DNA from: Yamagishiella unicocca
Taxonomy: Eukaryota; Chlorophyta; Chlorophyceae; Chlamydomonadales; Volvocaceae
Assembly: GCA_003116995.1 (NCBI GenBank)
Contig: BDSL01000040.1
Span: 62,001 to 126,000 of the forward strand
Direction: 5' to 3'
Length of the DNA stretch: 64,000 nt
Part shown: piece after piece, positions 21,658 to 31,883 of the stretch
How the letters are laid out: each line of letters opens with the position of its first letter
Numbering within the stretch: position 1 is the stretch's first letter
Translations under genes and position numbers: made by a program
The notes under the pieces: model-generated
Seen by the model: the letters and a program-made list of their open reading frames with translations, nothing else
Databases searched by the model: none
What the model was told of the DNA's origin: nothing

Positions 21658-21941
21658 AGTCAGACTCTTAACCTAATAAATACGGGAAGTGACCAGGTCT
21701 GACTGCGGGCGAGATATGAATGGAGGGTCTGACCTTGAAAGCCATATAGGTGACCGGTATTCATAGGAAGAGCGTACCTGCCCTGGTTTCCACCCCCACC
21801 TGGAAGGGGTAATCTCTTTGTAATTAGTCCATTTCAGCCCTTGTCGTGTAGATAAGGGCGTGGTTTATTTGTATCAGACTGTTAGAGGTCCAGGGCACTT
21901 ATCCAACGCGGCCGTCCGGCTTCATTCGCGCTGCTGGTGCG
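21658..21941 (+). promoter_or_regulatory. Conserved upstream block of HRGP copy 2
   Basis: Counterpart of 15,327-15,625, with a few small indels. Conservation over the whole block suggests that the duplicate carried its own promoter. Confidence 0.5.
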
Positions 21942-24900
21942 ATGGAGCGTCGCAGCGACTTTCGAGCGCCCCTGGCGCTAGCCCTCGTCATCGTCGTAGC
22001 AGCAGTCGGCGCGGCTTCTGCAGCGCCATTTAAGAGTAAGTCCGGCATACATCCTCTCTGTTGCGTGGATGCCGTTTGGAACGGCGGGCTTCTCTTGCCG
22101 CACTCGCACTCGCACTTTTACAGCAATTTTACCTACCCGCCGTTGACATAGAGCCAGTTCTAAGGCTTACTTCGTTGCTCGCTCCCGGCCCTTCTGCTGA
22201 ACTCCAAACCTCATTTTTTTGCGCAGCGACAATTATTACGTGCGCAACGGCCGGTCCCACCCCGTGCCCCGCGGCCAACACCGTCTGCCTGGATTCCAAG
22301 AAAGGCAACTTCACCTGCGTCTGCGCGCCTGGCTACACGTTGTCGTCCGGCGGCATTTGCACACGTAAGATGGGCTCGGTTGAGAGGCTCAGGGCTGAGA
22401 GGCTAGAGGCTCAGGACTAGACTGAGAGGCTCAGGGTCGGGTATAGGGCAAGGGCTGGGCTGTGCCCGTTTTCTGTACCTGCTATTTGTTCGTTTCATAC
22501 AAGTACTAGCACGTGAATATTCGTTGCGATTTCTGGTGGTAGCAATGATGGATCAGCAGGATAGGACGTTACAGTGTCGTCAAGCCCAGGCGGGCTCAGT
22601 GCATGAAGAGGGGCCCATGTACGTCCGTGGCCTCACCATGATGGGGTGATGTTGCAGCGTCCCCAAGCCCGAGCGAACCCAGGGCAAGAAGAAAGGCCCA
22701 TGCCGGGCCGCACCATACGACAGCCGGGGCTGAACCCAGCAGACGCCCCGAACAGCACAGGAAATCCTCAAAAGGCACAACAAACGCTACCCTGCCAAAG
22801 ACAGCAGTCAAGACGCAACAACACAGCCAACTGACTTCATGACCGCCAGGCACCGCAGAACGAAACGCACAAACCGCACGAAACAGCGGGAAAGGGGGAC
22901 AACAGTAGCTCGTGTAGGACAGCCCCAAAAAGGGTTCGGCAAGGGGCAGGGGGACGAACCTAGAATCGTCAGAAACCACACGGACGTGCCGACCACAGCG
23001 CCAACCAGCAAAAGGAATATTAGCACAGCCCAAATCAGGGCAGCCCAAAACCGCGAGCAGAACTCCACAGACAGCACCCCATCGGGACAAAGACCAAGAC
23101 GCGCCGGCCCATCACAAGCAACGGAGATGGACACTTGGGTCCGAAGACGCCGCCAGAAGAGGAACGTGGTAGGTCCGGAGCACCGGAGCCATAATAACAT
23201 ACGTACAGCCTGGTGGCAGCTGTGGACCGCGAGCAGGAGCCGCACCAACGCAATGACTATAATTATTAGGCAGGGCACTAATGAAAACAGACCTAGTTCC
23301 GTCCACCAACTGACCCTGTTCCGCTATAATTGCACCCATGGATAAATTGCATGCAGCTCTGCCTCCGCCTCCGAGCCCGCCGCCACCGAGACCGCCGCCT
23401 AGCCCGCCGCCGGGGCCGCCACCGCCTCAGCTGAGGCCTCCGCCACCATCGCCCCCGTCGCCTTCTCCGCCGTCGCCCCCGTCGCCTTCTCCGCCGTCGC
23501 CCCCGTCGCCTTCTCCGCCGTCGCCCCCGTCGCCTTCTCCTCCGTCGCCCCCATCGCCTTCTCCACCGTCGCCCCCGTCGCCTTCTCCGCCGCCACCTCC
23601 ACCACCTCCGCTGCCCCCACCGCCCTTGTCCCCGCCGCCACCTCCGCCCCCGCCTCCACCTCCACCACCTCCGCCCCCGCCGCCGCCCCCCCCTCCACCA
23701 CCGCCGCCGCCGCCGCCACCGCCGCCACCACCACCGCCGCCGCCGCCCCCACCACCACCACCGCCGCCCCCGCCGCCGCCGCCGCCACCTCCACCACCTC
23801 CGCCCCCTCCACCGCCGCCGCCGCCACCGCCGCCACCTCCACCACCGCCACCACCGCCGCCCCCTCCACCACCGCCGCCGCCGCCCCCGCCCCCCCGCCT
23901 CCACCTCCACCGCCGCCGCCGCCCCCTCCACCACCGCCGCCCCCTCCACCCCCACCGCCGCCGCCGCCTCCCCCACCGCCGCCGCCGCCTCCACCGCCTC
24001 CGCCCCCGCCGCCTCCGCCTCCGCCGCCACCTCCCCCACCTCCGCCACCTCCCCCACCGCCGCCGCCCCCACCACCCCCACCGCCGCCGCCGCCACCACC
24101 TCCACCACCGCCGCCGCCGCCGCCACCGCCTCCACCTCCGCCCCCGCCGCCACCTCCACCCCCACCGCCGCCCCGCCTCCACCTCCACCGCCGCCGCCTC
24201 CGCCACCGCCGCCTCCACCTCCACCGCCGCCGCCGCCGCCGCCTCCACCTCCACCGCCGCCGCCGCCGCCGCCTCCACCTCCACCGCCGCCGCCGCCACC
24301 TCCGCCCCCTCCACCACCGCCGCCGCCGCCCCCCCCTCCACCACCGCCGCCCCCCCCACCCCCGCCGCCACCTCCACCCCCACCGCCGCCTCCCCCACCC
24401 CCACCGCCACCGCCGCCGCCGCCGCCACCGCCGCCACCTCCACCACCCCCACCGCCCCCGCCCCCGCCGCCGCCCCCCCCTCCACCACCGCCGCCCCCCC
24501 CACCCCCGCCGCCACCGCCGCCTCCACCTCCGCCGCCACCTCCACCACCGCCGCCACCTCCGCCACCTCCACCACCGCCGCCACCTCCGCCACCTCCCCC
24601 ACCGCCACCGCCCCCACCACCCCCACCGCCGCCGCCGCCACCGCCTCCACCACCGCCGCCGCCGCCGCCTCCACCTCCACCGCCCCCGCCGCCGCCCCCC
24701 CCTCCACCGCCGCCGCCGCCCCCCCTCCACCACCGCCGCCCCCCCCACCCCCGCCACCACCGCCGCCTCCACCTCCACCGCCGCCGCCGCCACCGCCGCC
24801 ACCTCCACCACCACCGCCCCCCCCCCCACCCCCACCGCCACCGCCGCCGCCGCCACCGCCGCCCCCTCCACCACCTCCGCCGCCGCCGCCACCGCCGCCT

Positions 24901-25891
24901 CCACCTCCACCGCCGCCGCCGCCACCTCCGCCCCTCCACCACCGCCGCCGCCGCCCCCCCCTCCACCCCCACCGCCACCCCCACCCCCGCCGCCACCGCC
25001 GCCTCCACCTCCACCTCCACCGCCGCCGCCGCCGCCGCCGCCGCCCCCTCCCCCCCTCCACCACCTCCACCACCGCCGCCACCTCCACCCCCACCGCCAC
25101 CGCCGCCGCCGCCGCCACCGCCGCCACCACCACCACCGCCCCCGCCGCCCCCGCCCCCCCCGCCGCCGCCGCCGCCACCTCCACCACCGCCACCACCTCC
25201 GCCACCTCCACCACCCCCACCGCCACCGCCCCCGCCGCCGCCCCCCCCTCCACCACCGCCGCCCCCTCCACCCCCACCGCCGCCGCCGCCTCCCCCCCCG
25301 CCGCCTCCACCTCCGCCGCCACCTCCACCACCGCCGCCACCTCCACCACCGCCGCCACCTCCGCCACCTCCACCACCGCCGCCACCTCCACCACCGCCGC
25401 CACCTCCACCTCCCCCACCGCCGCCGCCCCCACCACCCCCACCGCCGCCGCCGCCCCCACCACCCCACCGCCGCCGCCGCCACCACCTCCACCTCCCCCC
25501 CGCCGCCACCTCCACCCCCACCGCCGCCCCCGCCGCCACCTCCACCGCCGCCGCCGCCACCTCCGCCCCCTCCACCACCGCCGCCACCGCCACCTCCGCC
25601 CCCTCCACCACCGCCGCCCCCCCACCCCCACCGCCACCGCCGCCGCCTCCGCCGCCACCGCCGCCTCCTCCACCACCTCCGCCGCCGCCGCCACCGCCGC
25701 CCCCACCACCACCGCCACCACCTCCACCTCCGCCCCCCCGCCGCCTCCACCTCCGCCGCCACCTCCACCACCGCCGCCACCTCCGCCCCCTCCACCACCA
25801 CCGCCTCCTCCCCCCCCGCCGCCACCACCTCCACCTCCGCCCCCGCCGCCACCTCCACCTCCGCCACCACCGCCGCCCCCCCCCCCACCCC

Positions 25892-25928
<37 letters not shown>

Positions 25929-28475
25929 TCCGCCGCCACCTCCACCACCGCCGCCGCCGCCCCCCCTCCGCCACCACCGCCTCCTCCCCCCCCGCCGCCA
26001 CCACCTCCACCTCCGCCCCCGCCGCCACCTCCACCACCGCCGCCACCTCCGCCACCTCCACCACCGCCGCCACCTCCACCACCGCCGCCACCTCCACCAC
26101 CCCCACCGCCGCCGCCGCCCCCACCACCCCCACCGCCGCCGCCGCCACCACCTCCACCTCCCCCCCGCCGCCACCTCCAACCCCACCGCCGCCCCCGCCG
26201 CCACCTCCACCGCCCCCACCCCCACCGCCACCGCCGCCGCCGCCGCCACCGCCGCCTCCTCCACCACCTCCGCCCCCACCTCCACCTCCACCGCCGCCAC
26301 CTCCGCCGCCACCTCCACCACCGCCGCCGCCGCCCCCCCTCCGCCACCACCGCCTCCTCCCCCCCCGCCGCCACCACCTCCACCTCCGCCCCCGCCGCCA
26401 CCTCCACCACCGCCGCCACCTCCGCCACCTCCACCACCGCCGCCACCTCCACCACCGCCGCCACCTCCACCACCCCCACCGCCGCCGCCGCCCCCACCAC
26501 CCCCACCGCCGCCGCCGCCACCACCTCCACCTCCCCCCCCGCCGCCACCTCCACCCCCACCGCCGCCCCCGCCGCCACCTCCACCGCCCCCACCCCCACC
26601 GCCACCGCCGCCGCCGCCGCCACCGCCGCCTCCTCCACCACCTCCGCCGCCGCCGCCACCGCCGCCCCCACCACCACCGCCACCACCTCCACCTCCGCCC
26701 CCCCGCCGCCTCCACCTCCGCCGCCACCTCCACCACCGCCGCCACCTCCGCCCCCTCCACCACCACCGCCTCCTCCCCCCCGCCGCCACCACCTCCACCT
26801 CCGCCCCCGCCGCCACCTCCACCCCCGCCACCACCGCCGCCCCCCCCCCACCCCCACCGCCGCCGCCGCCGCCGCCACCGCCGCCTCCTCCGCCACCTCC
26901 TCCGCCGCCGCCACCACCTCCACCACCGCCGCCGCCGCCGCCGCCACCACCTCCACCCCCACCCCCGCCGCCACCGCCGCCTCCACCTCCACCGCCGCCG
27001 CCACCTCCACCACCACCGCCGCCCCCCCCACCCCACCGCCACCGCCTCCGCCGCCACCGCCACCGCCGCCACCGCCGCCACCTCCACCACCGCCACCACC
27101 GCCACCACCTCCACCCCCACCGCCCCCACCCCCACCGCCACCGCCGCCGCCGCCGCCACCGCCGCCTCCTCCACCACCTCCGCCGCCGCCGCCACCGCCG
27201 CCCCCACCACCACCGCCACCACCTCCACCTCCGCCCCCCCCGCCGCCTCCACCTCCGCCGCCACCTCCACCACCGCCGCCACCTCCGCCCCCTCCACCAC
27301 CACCGCCTCCTCCCCCCCCGCCGCCACCACCTCCACCTCCGCCCCCGCCGCCACCTCCACCCCCGCCACCACCGCCGCCCCCCCCCCACCCCCACCGCCG
27401 CCGCCGCCGCCGCCACCGCCGCCTCCACCTCCACCGCCGCCGCCACCTCCACCACCACCGCCGCCCCCCCACCCCCACCGCCACCGCCTCCGCCGCCACC
27501 GCCACCGCCGCCACCGCCGCCACCTCCACCACCGCCACCACCGCCACCACCTCCACCCCCACCGCTGCCCCCCCCACCCCACCGCCACCGCCGCCGACGC
27601 CGCCGCCACCGCCGCCACCTCCACCACCGCCGACGCCCCCCCACCCCCACCTCCGCCGCCGCCACCGCCGGCACCACCACCACCGCTGCCACCGCCACCT
27701 CTACCACCGCCACCGCTTTCCCCACCCCCCCACCGCCGCCGCCGCCACCTCCACCGCCGCCGCCACCACCGCCGCCACCTCCACCGCCGCCGCCACCGCC
27801 GCCGCCACCTCCACCGCCGCCGCCACCGCCGCCGCCACCTCCACCGCCGCCGCCACCGCCGCCACCGCCGCCACCGCCGCCGCCCCCCCTGCCCCCGCGG
27901 CCACCGCCGCCACCTCCACCACCTCCGCCCCCGCCGCCGCCCTCCCCTCCCCCACCACCGCCGCCGCCCCCATCGCCACCTCCACCACCACGTCCGCCGC
28001 CGCCGCCCCCGCCCCGCCGCCACCGCCACCACCGTTGCCACCTCCACCACCGCCACCCTCGCCTCCGCCTCCGCCGCCATCGCCAAGCCCCTCCCCGCCG
28101 CCACCGCCTCCCCTTCCACCCTCGCCGCCCCCGCCCTCGCCGCCGCCTCCGCCGCCCTCGCCCACACCGCCCAGCCCTGAGCCACGGCCACCCTCGCCTC
28201 CTCCTTCCCCTCTCCCGCCCTCGCCCACGCCGCCCAGCCCCGAGCCACGGCCACCATCGCCTCCTCCTTCCCCTCTCCCGCCCTCGCCCACACCGCCCAG
28301 CCCCGAGCCACGGCCACCCACGCCTCCTCCTTCCCCTCTCCCACCGTCGCCCACGCCGCCCAGCCCACCGCCCCGGCCCCCCTCACCGGCGCCCCCATCG
28401 CCGCCCCCCCCTCCGCCGGCCAAAGGCCAAGGCAACGGCGGCGGCCGAAGGCGGTCACGGCGGCGCTTTGCCTAA
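21942..28475 (+). CDS. Secreted EGF-like / hydroxyproline-rich glycoprotein, copy 2 (expanded rod)
   Basis: Same architecture as copy 1: exon 1 21,942-22,035 (identical signal peptide), exon 2 22,227-22,364 (same EGF-like module with the six Cys), exon 3 23,357-28,475. The first two exons have exactly the lengths of copy 1 (94 and 138). Exon 3 is about 5.1 kb, against 1.8 kb in copy 1. It starts with SPPSPSPPSPPSPSPP-type repeats, continues as a Pro rod, and ends with SPEPRPP...PPSP repeats and the tail AKGQGNGGGRRRSRRRFA. The proline frame changes many times along the exon, so the displayed sequence is not one open frame. The total length is one base short of in frame. Homopolymer miscalls in a very long C-rich tract are the simplest reason; a pseudogene is the alternative. 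Intron 2 contains a LINE tail. Confidence 0.7.
22570..23295 (-). mobile_element. LINE 3' remnant inside intron 2 of HRGP copy 2
   Basis: Longer version of the remnant in copy 1. Read on the - strand it runs through ggttcagccccggctgtcgt and cgctcgggcttggggacgct, and ends at gacactgtaacgtcctatcc near 22,563. That is the typical tail of this LINE family, with TGTAA at the 3' end. No intact reading frame. Confidence 0.65.
23357..28415 (+). repeat. Proline-codon array, copy 2 (about 5 kb)
   Basis: Nearly pure C/G sequence on the coding strand with strong C bias. Blocks of a few hundred bases recur almost unchanged; for example the stretch ending accccccaccccc...ccgccgcctccaccaccacctcc is seen near 25,620-25,800, 26,590-26,770 and 27,120-27,310. 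This indicates growth by block duplication, not only by codon slippage. All three + strand frames stay open for long stretches because there are no T-A combinations, which explains the very long Gly/Arg frames on the other strand. Confidence 0.95.
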
Positions 28476-28978
28476 GCCGGCACTTGATAACGGCACATCG
28501 ATGCCAATGAACTGCTTAAGAATCCAGATGCAGTCCTGCAGCCTTCGATTACAATATGGCGATGCATACACTGGGTATTGATGCATTTTTCCTCGCTCGT
28601 GGACGAGTCATGCGCTAGCTGGCGCTGCAGAATTTGAAGGTGGCGCACAACGAAGACAAGCATGACGTTGCCTTTTAGCAGGATTCATGCCACATGCTAT
28701 GCCTTCACCCACATTGATGTTGTTACGTATCTTCACCGCGCGGATTGCCATCCTATCGTGCAATCGCAAGATTGGACCTACAATGTATTTTGTTACGACG
28801 TGTTCGGGTACGCCTTCTTGTACAGCTTACCCCCCGAATCGGCGTTTTGTTCTTTCTAGTGACAATCTGATTGATTGTTGAGAGGACCTTCGAGCGCAAG
28901 CGGGTATTACGGATAGCAGGGCACAAGCATGTTTGGTATGTTGAACCGGAACCGCCACCACCATAGTCTGGGGCCCGC

Positions 28979-28983
28979 TGTAA
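28979..28983 (+). terminator. TGTAA polyadenylation signal, HRGP copy 2
   Basis: Homologous to 19,112-19,116 and 504 bases after the stop. A CAC-triplet run follows directly (about 28,993-29,040). Confidence 0.5.
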
Positions 28984-29884
28984 CAGTGTTCCCACCACCA
29001 CCACCACCACCACCGCCACCACCACCACCACCACCACCACGACAACCGAGTAATTAACATCGCGCGTGCGAATGAAGGTCGATGGTAGAAGCAGTTACAC
29101 GGTTTGACTGCTTGTATGTTATATTAGATGTATGTACCGATGCAGTTGGGCGCGAGACACCAACGGTTACGTGTGGAGGTGTCGTCGGTAGATATTCCAG
29201 GAAGGGCGGTTAGTTAGCCACATCTCGGTAGCGCAGCTAGGCTCGATGCCTTCTGGAATACCCACCCAGGCAGCGGAGTTTATTTATCGCAACAAACGTA
29301 CTCTTGAAGTCAGGGCTCTGTACTAACACATTGCTGTAAGACTGTACCCGACATAGCATGCCTCCGCCCGTTATCTCTACAAGCGTGTCGCACGGCGCCG
29401 ATAGCTCAGCCGTCTCCGGCATAGATTGTCACTAGTCAAGACACAGCGCAACAGCGGTAGTTGTTGCCGCGTCCGGCAGCCAGGCGGACTCTGGAACAAC
29501 ATAGTCATCGTCGGTTGACTCAGCAACTACTCTATCTGCATCCTGCACAGCACGCACGCTGTGCGTCGTGTCACCTTCCAGAAGTTAATTTTTCTGCATT
29601 TTTAAGGACCTTTATTGAGCGGAGAAATTACCGAGAACTCATATTAGGCATAATATGGGAGCACTTGCCCCTATGGGAGTACTTGCCCCTATCGCCCTAT
29701 GGGAGTACTTGCGAGGACGAGCGTTGACCGGCAAGTGAAGTGGTTAAGGGATGATGGCCTCCTGGCCTACTACTTGCCATCCATGGAAAAGTAAGGGCGG
29801 GAGCTGAGAAACCTACTTGCGGGGGAGACTGCGCTTTTGATGCACAAGCACGAGTTGACGAACCGTGTAGAGTTGGTTAGTTAG

Positions 29885-30150
29885 TTGTCCTACTTGCGTT
29901 ACGAAACTGTAATTACACAGCCAGCAATGCGATGACCGTAATGCCCGCCGCCGGGTGACAGAGAGGATGACTTACTAAGACACAGGGGAAGGCAGCGAGT
30001 CAAGCAGGCCGCTGCCGCCACGGCAGCCGTACGTAGCAACAGGGTCATCAAGCAGCCAGGGACCGACGCGCCCAACGAAGGCACCACCCACCGGCGAAAG
30101 AACGCCCCACCCAAGCAACCGGCCAGCAAAGGGAACTTCAGCACGACGTC
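29885..30150 (-). mobile_element. Probable LINE 3' tail
   Basis: Read on the - strand, an 81-codon relic frame rich in small hydrophobic residues runs to ggctgtgtaattacagtttcg. This resembles in layout the other LINE tails in the window, which end in a TGTAA-containing phrase. The assignment is by resemblance only. Confidence 0.35.
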
Positions 30151-30606
30151 GCTCCCTGGCGGCAGGCATCCACATCCGCTTTATTTATCATGCATCCACA
30201 TCCCCGCCAGGTCACATCCGCATCCCTGGTTGTTGCGTCCACACCCAAACCAACACGCATTCACATCCAAACCAACCCAAAACCACATTCTCAAGTCTGG
30301 AATGTGTCTTTTTGCATCCCCTTGACCAACCCCCTGACGCATCCTACCCGGTGAGTTGCAACCCTCCTGATGGAATCAAACACGGTGTTCAGATTTTGCC
30401 TAAATACACAATTGATGGGTACACCCACGCATACGCAGGGAAAGGGCGCATAATGGAGGGTACATCCACGCATATGCAGGGATACATTTCGACTAAAGGT
30501 GTACGCCACTCTGTTGCGCTTTAGGCTATGTATTCGGGGCCCACAGGTCAGCCGCCCGGACGCGCGAGTTCGTGAACACCTCTGGTTGTGCTTGGTACGT
30601 GGTGGC

Positions 30607-30694
30607 TGTTGATGTTGATCAACGCTCATATACCTCTGGAAACGTACCAGCAACAATACGACCCCAGGGGTCGGGCGCTTTGCTGATTTCAACA
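30607..30694 (-). mobile_element. Solo LTR, 88 bp, of the TRIM family
   Basis: The 88-bp segment begins TGTTGA and ends TCAACA. It is the reverse-oriented counterpart of the two LTRs at 60,461-60,548 and 60,759-60,846. It is flanked on both sides by gtggc (30,602-30,606 and 30,695-30,699), a 5-bp target-site duplication. No second LTR or internal part is present, so it is a solo LTR left by recombination. Confidence 0.85.
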
Positions 30695-31049
30695 GTGGCC
30701 GGGCAGCAACAGAGGACGAAAGGCATGTATGGCTGGAACGCCCAGCTTACAGTGACCTTCGCGCTGAACTGTGGGGAATGGGCATAACGCGCAATGCCAC
30801 GATGCTACGGGTGAAGATTATCGAGGGACTAGCGTGCACGTTGCACCGTCGCAGGAGCCGCCGCCCAACGACCACGGGTACTGAGATAACGCTTTCATAG
30901 TTTATATTTTATACAAGGCAATGAGCCTCGTGGTTCGTCTGAGCCTTATGAGCTCCAAGAGCAATTGCAAATGTGTAAGCAAATGCTGAAGCTTCAATTC
31001 AATACTACTAAAAGTATATCATTTGTCTCACAGATGTGTATTACGAACT

Positions 31050-31340
31050 TTGAGGCAAGCCAGATGTACGGCGTTCATCGTTGCGGGCCGGTCCATCCAT
31101 GCGGTTGCCCAGGACCGCAATTTTTGATAGCGCATGGCATACGAATAGCCAGAAATGTGTCATGGAGGCTCCTTGCATCTTTAACCGACTGCCAAGGGTG
31201 CCAACCTCTGCAGTGTCTGCAGCCAGGCTTTGAATGAAATCATATATGTTGAAACAATGAATTAAGTAGATTTGACAGTCACCAGGGTGGTCGAGTCTAG
31301 GAGGTGTGCCATGCCCAAGCGCACTGGCGACGCGGTCGGT
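31050..31340. repeat. Dispersed repeat copy C
   Basis: Third copy of the repeat at 5,890-6,230 and 12,470-12,720, in the same orientation. It has gtacggcgttcatcgttgcg, catacgaatagc, gaggctccttgca and ttgacagtcaccagggtgg in that order. Here it is not linked to any transporter sequence. Confidence 0.65.
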
Positions 31341-31883
31341 AAGCAACGAGCATGGTGACAGGACGAGCAACAGCGTGCCCTGCCCATGCCGTGCCTGTCG
31401 TATTTGTAAACCCACGAATCCTTGACACCCCCCTCCCCCGGGTCTTTATGCCACCCCCTGGAGGGGTCGTCGCCATCCCCCATTACCTCCACCACTGGCC
31501 CCGGTCCCGCACCCATATCGGCCTCGCAGCACGCACAGTCCACCCCCTGCATTGCGTCTATTTAATAATCTCAGGGCAACCCCCAACTCCTAACCCCCAA
31601 CTCCTAACCCCCATCCCATGCAGGTTACCTGGCACCTGCGTGGGGATGGGCCTTACGTGCGGCTGTAGCGCCTCTGGCTGCGTCTATAGAGCCGCTTTGG
31701 TGCAGGTACGGTCGGCAGTGGTGTATGCCAGGTAGCATATGTGCCGCGCTTGGCTTCACGCGCTCACCAGCAGGGCCTTATTGCTTGCGCGGCTTTGCGC
31801 TGTGCTAGTAGCAGCAGGCGACCCAGGCTAGTGATGGGGTGATGGAGTGATGGGTTGCGTGAGGTGATGGAGTGATGGGTTGC

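Larger units (their letters stand above)
29579..31874. other. Gene-free region left of the giant gene
   Basis: Contents, left to right: a small repeat of the phrase gggagtacttgcccctat at about 29,650-29,712; a - strand LINE tail at about 29,885-30,150; degenerate catccacatcc-type repeats at 30,160-30,300; a solo LTR at 30,607-30,694; and dispersed repeat copy C at 31,050-31,340. No gene is supported. The promoter of the large + strand gene must lie near the right end. Confidence 0.45.

Noticed and set aside
23293..28458. Very long Gly/Arg/Ala/Val open frames on the - strand
   Set aside because: They are the complement of the proline-codon arrays, where stop codons cannot form in C-rich sequence. 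Signal peptide, EGF exon and tail are all on the + strand.
31352..31735. Possible upstream exon of the giant gene
   Set aside because: The frame is open and followed by a possible donor, but there is no recognisable content, and the next exon already has a plausible start with a transit-peptide-like N-terminus.
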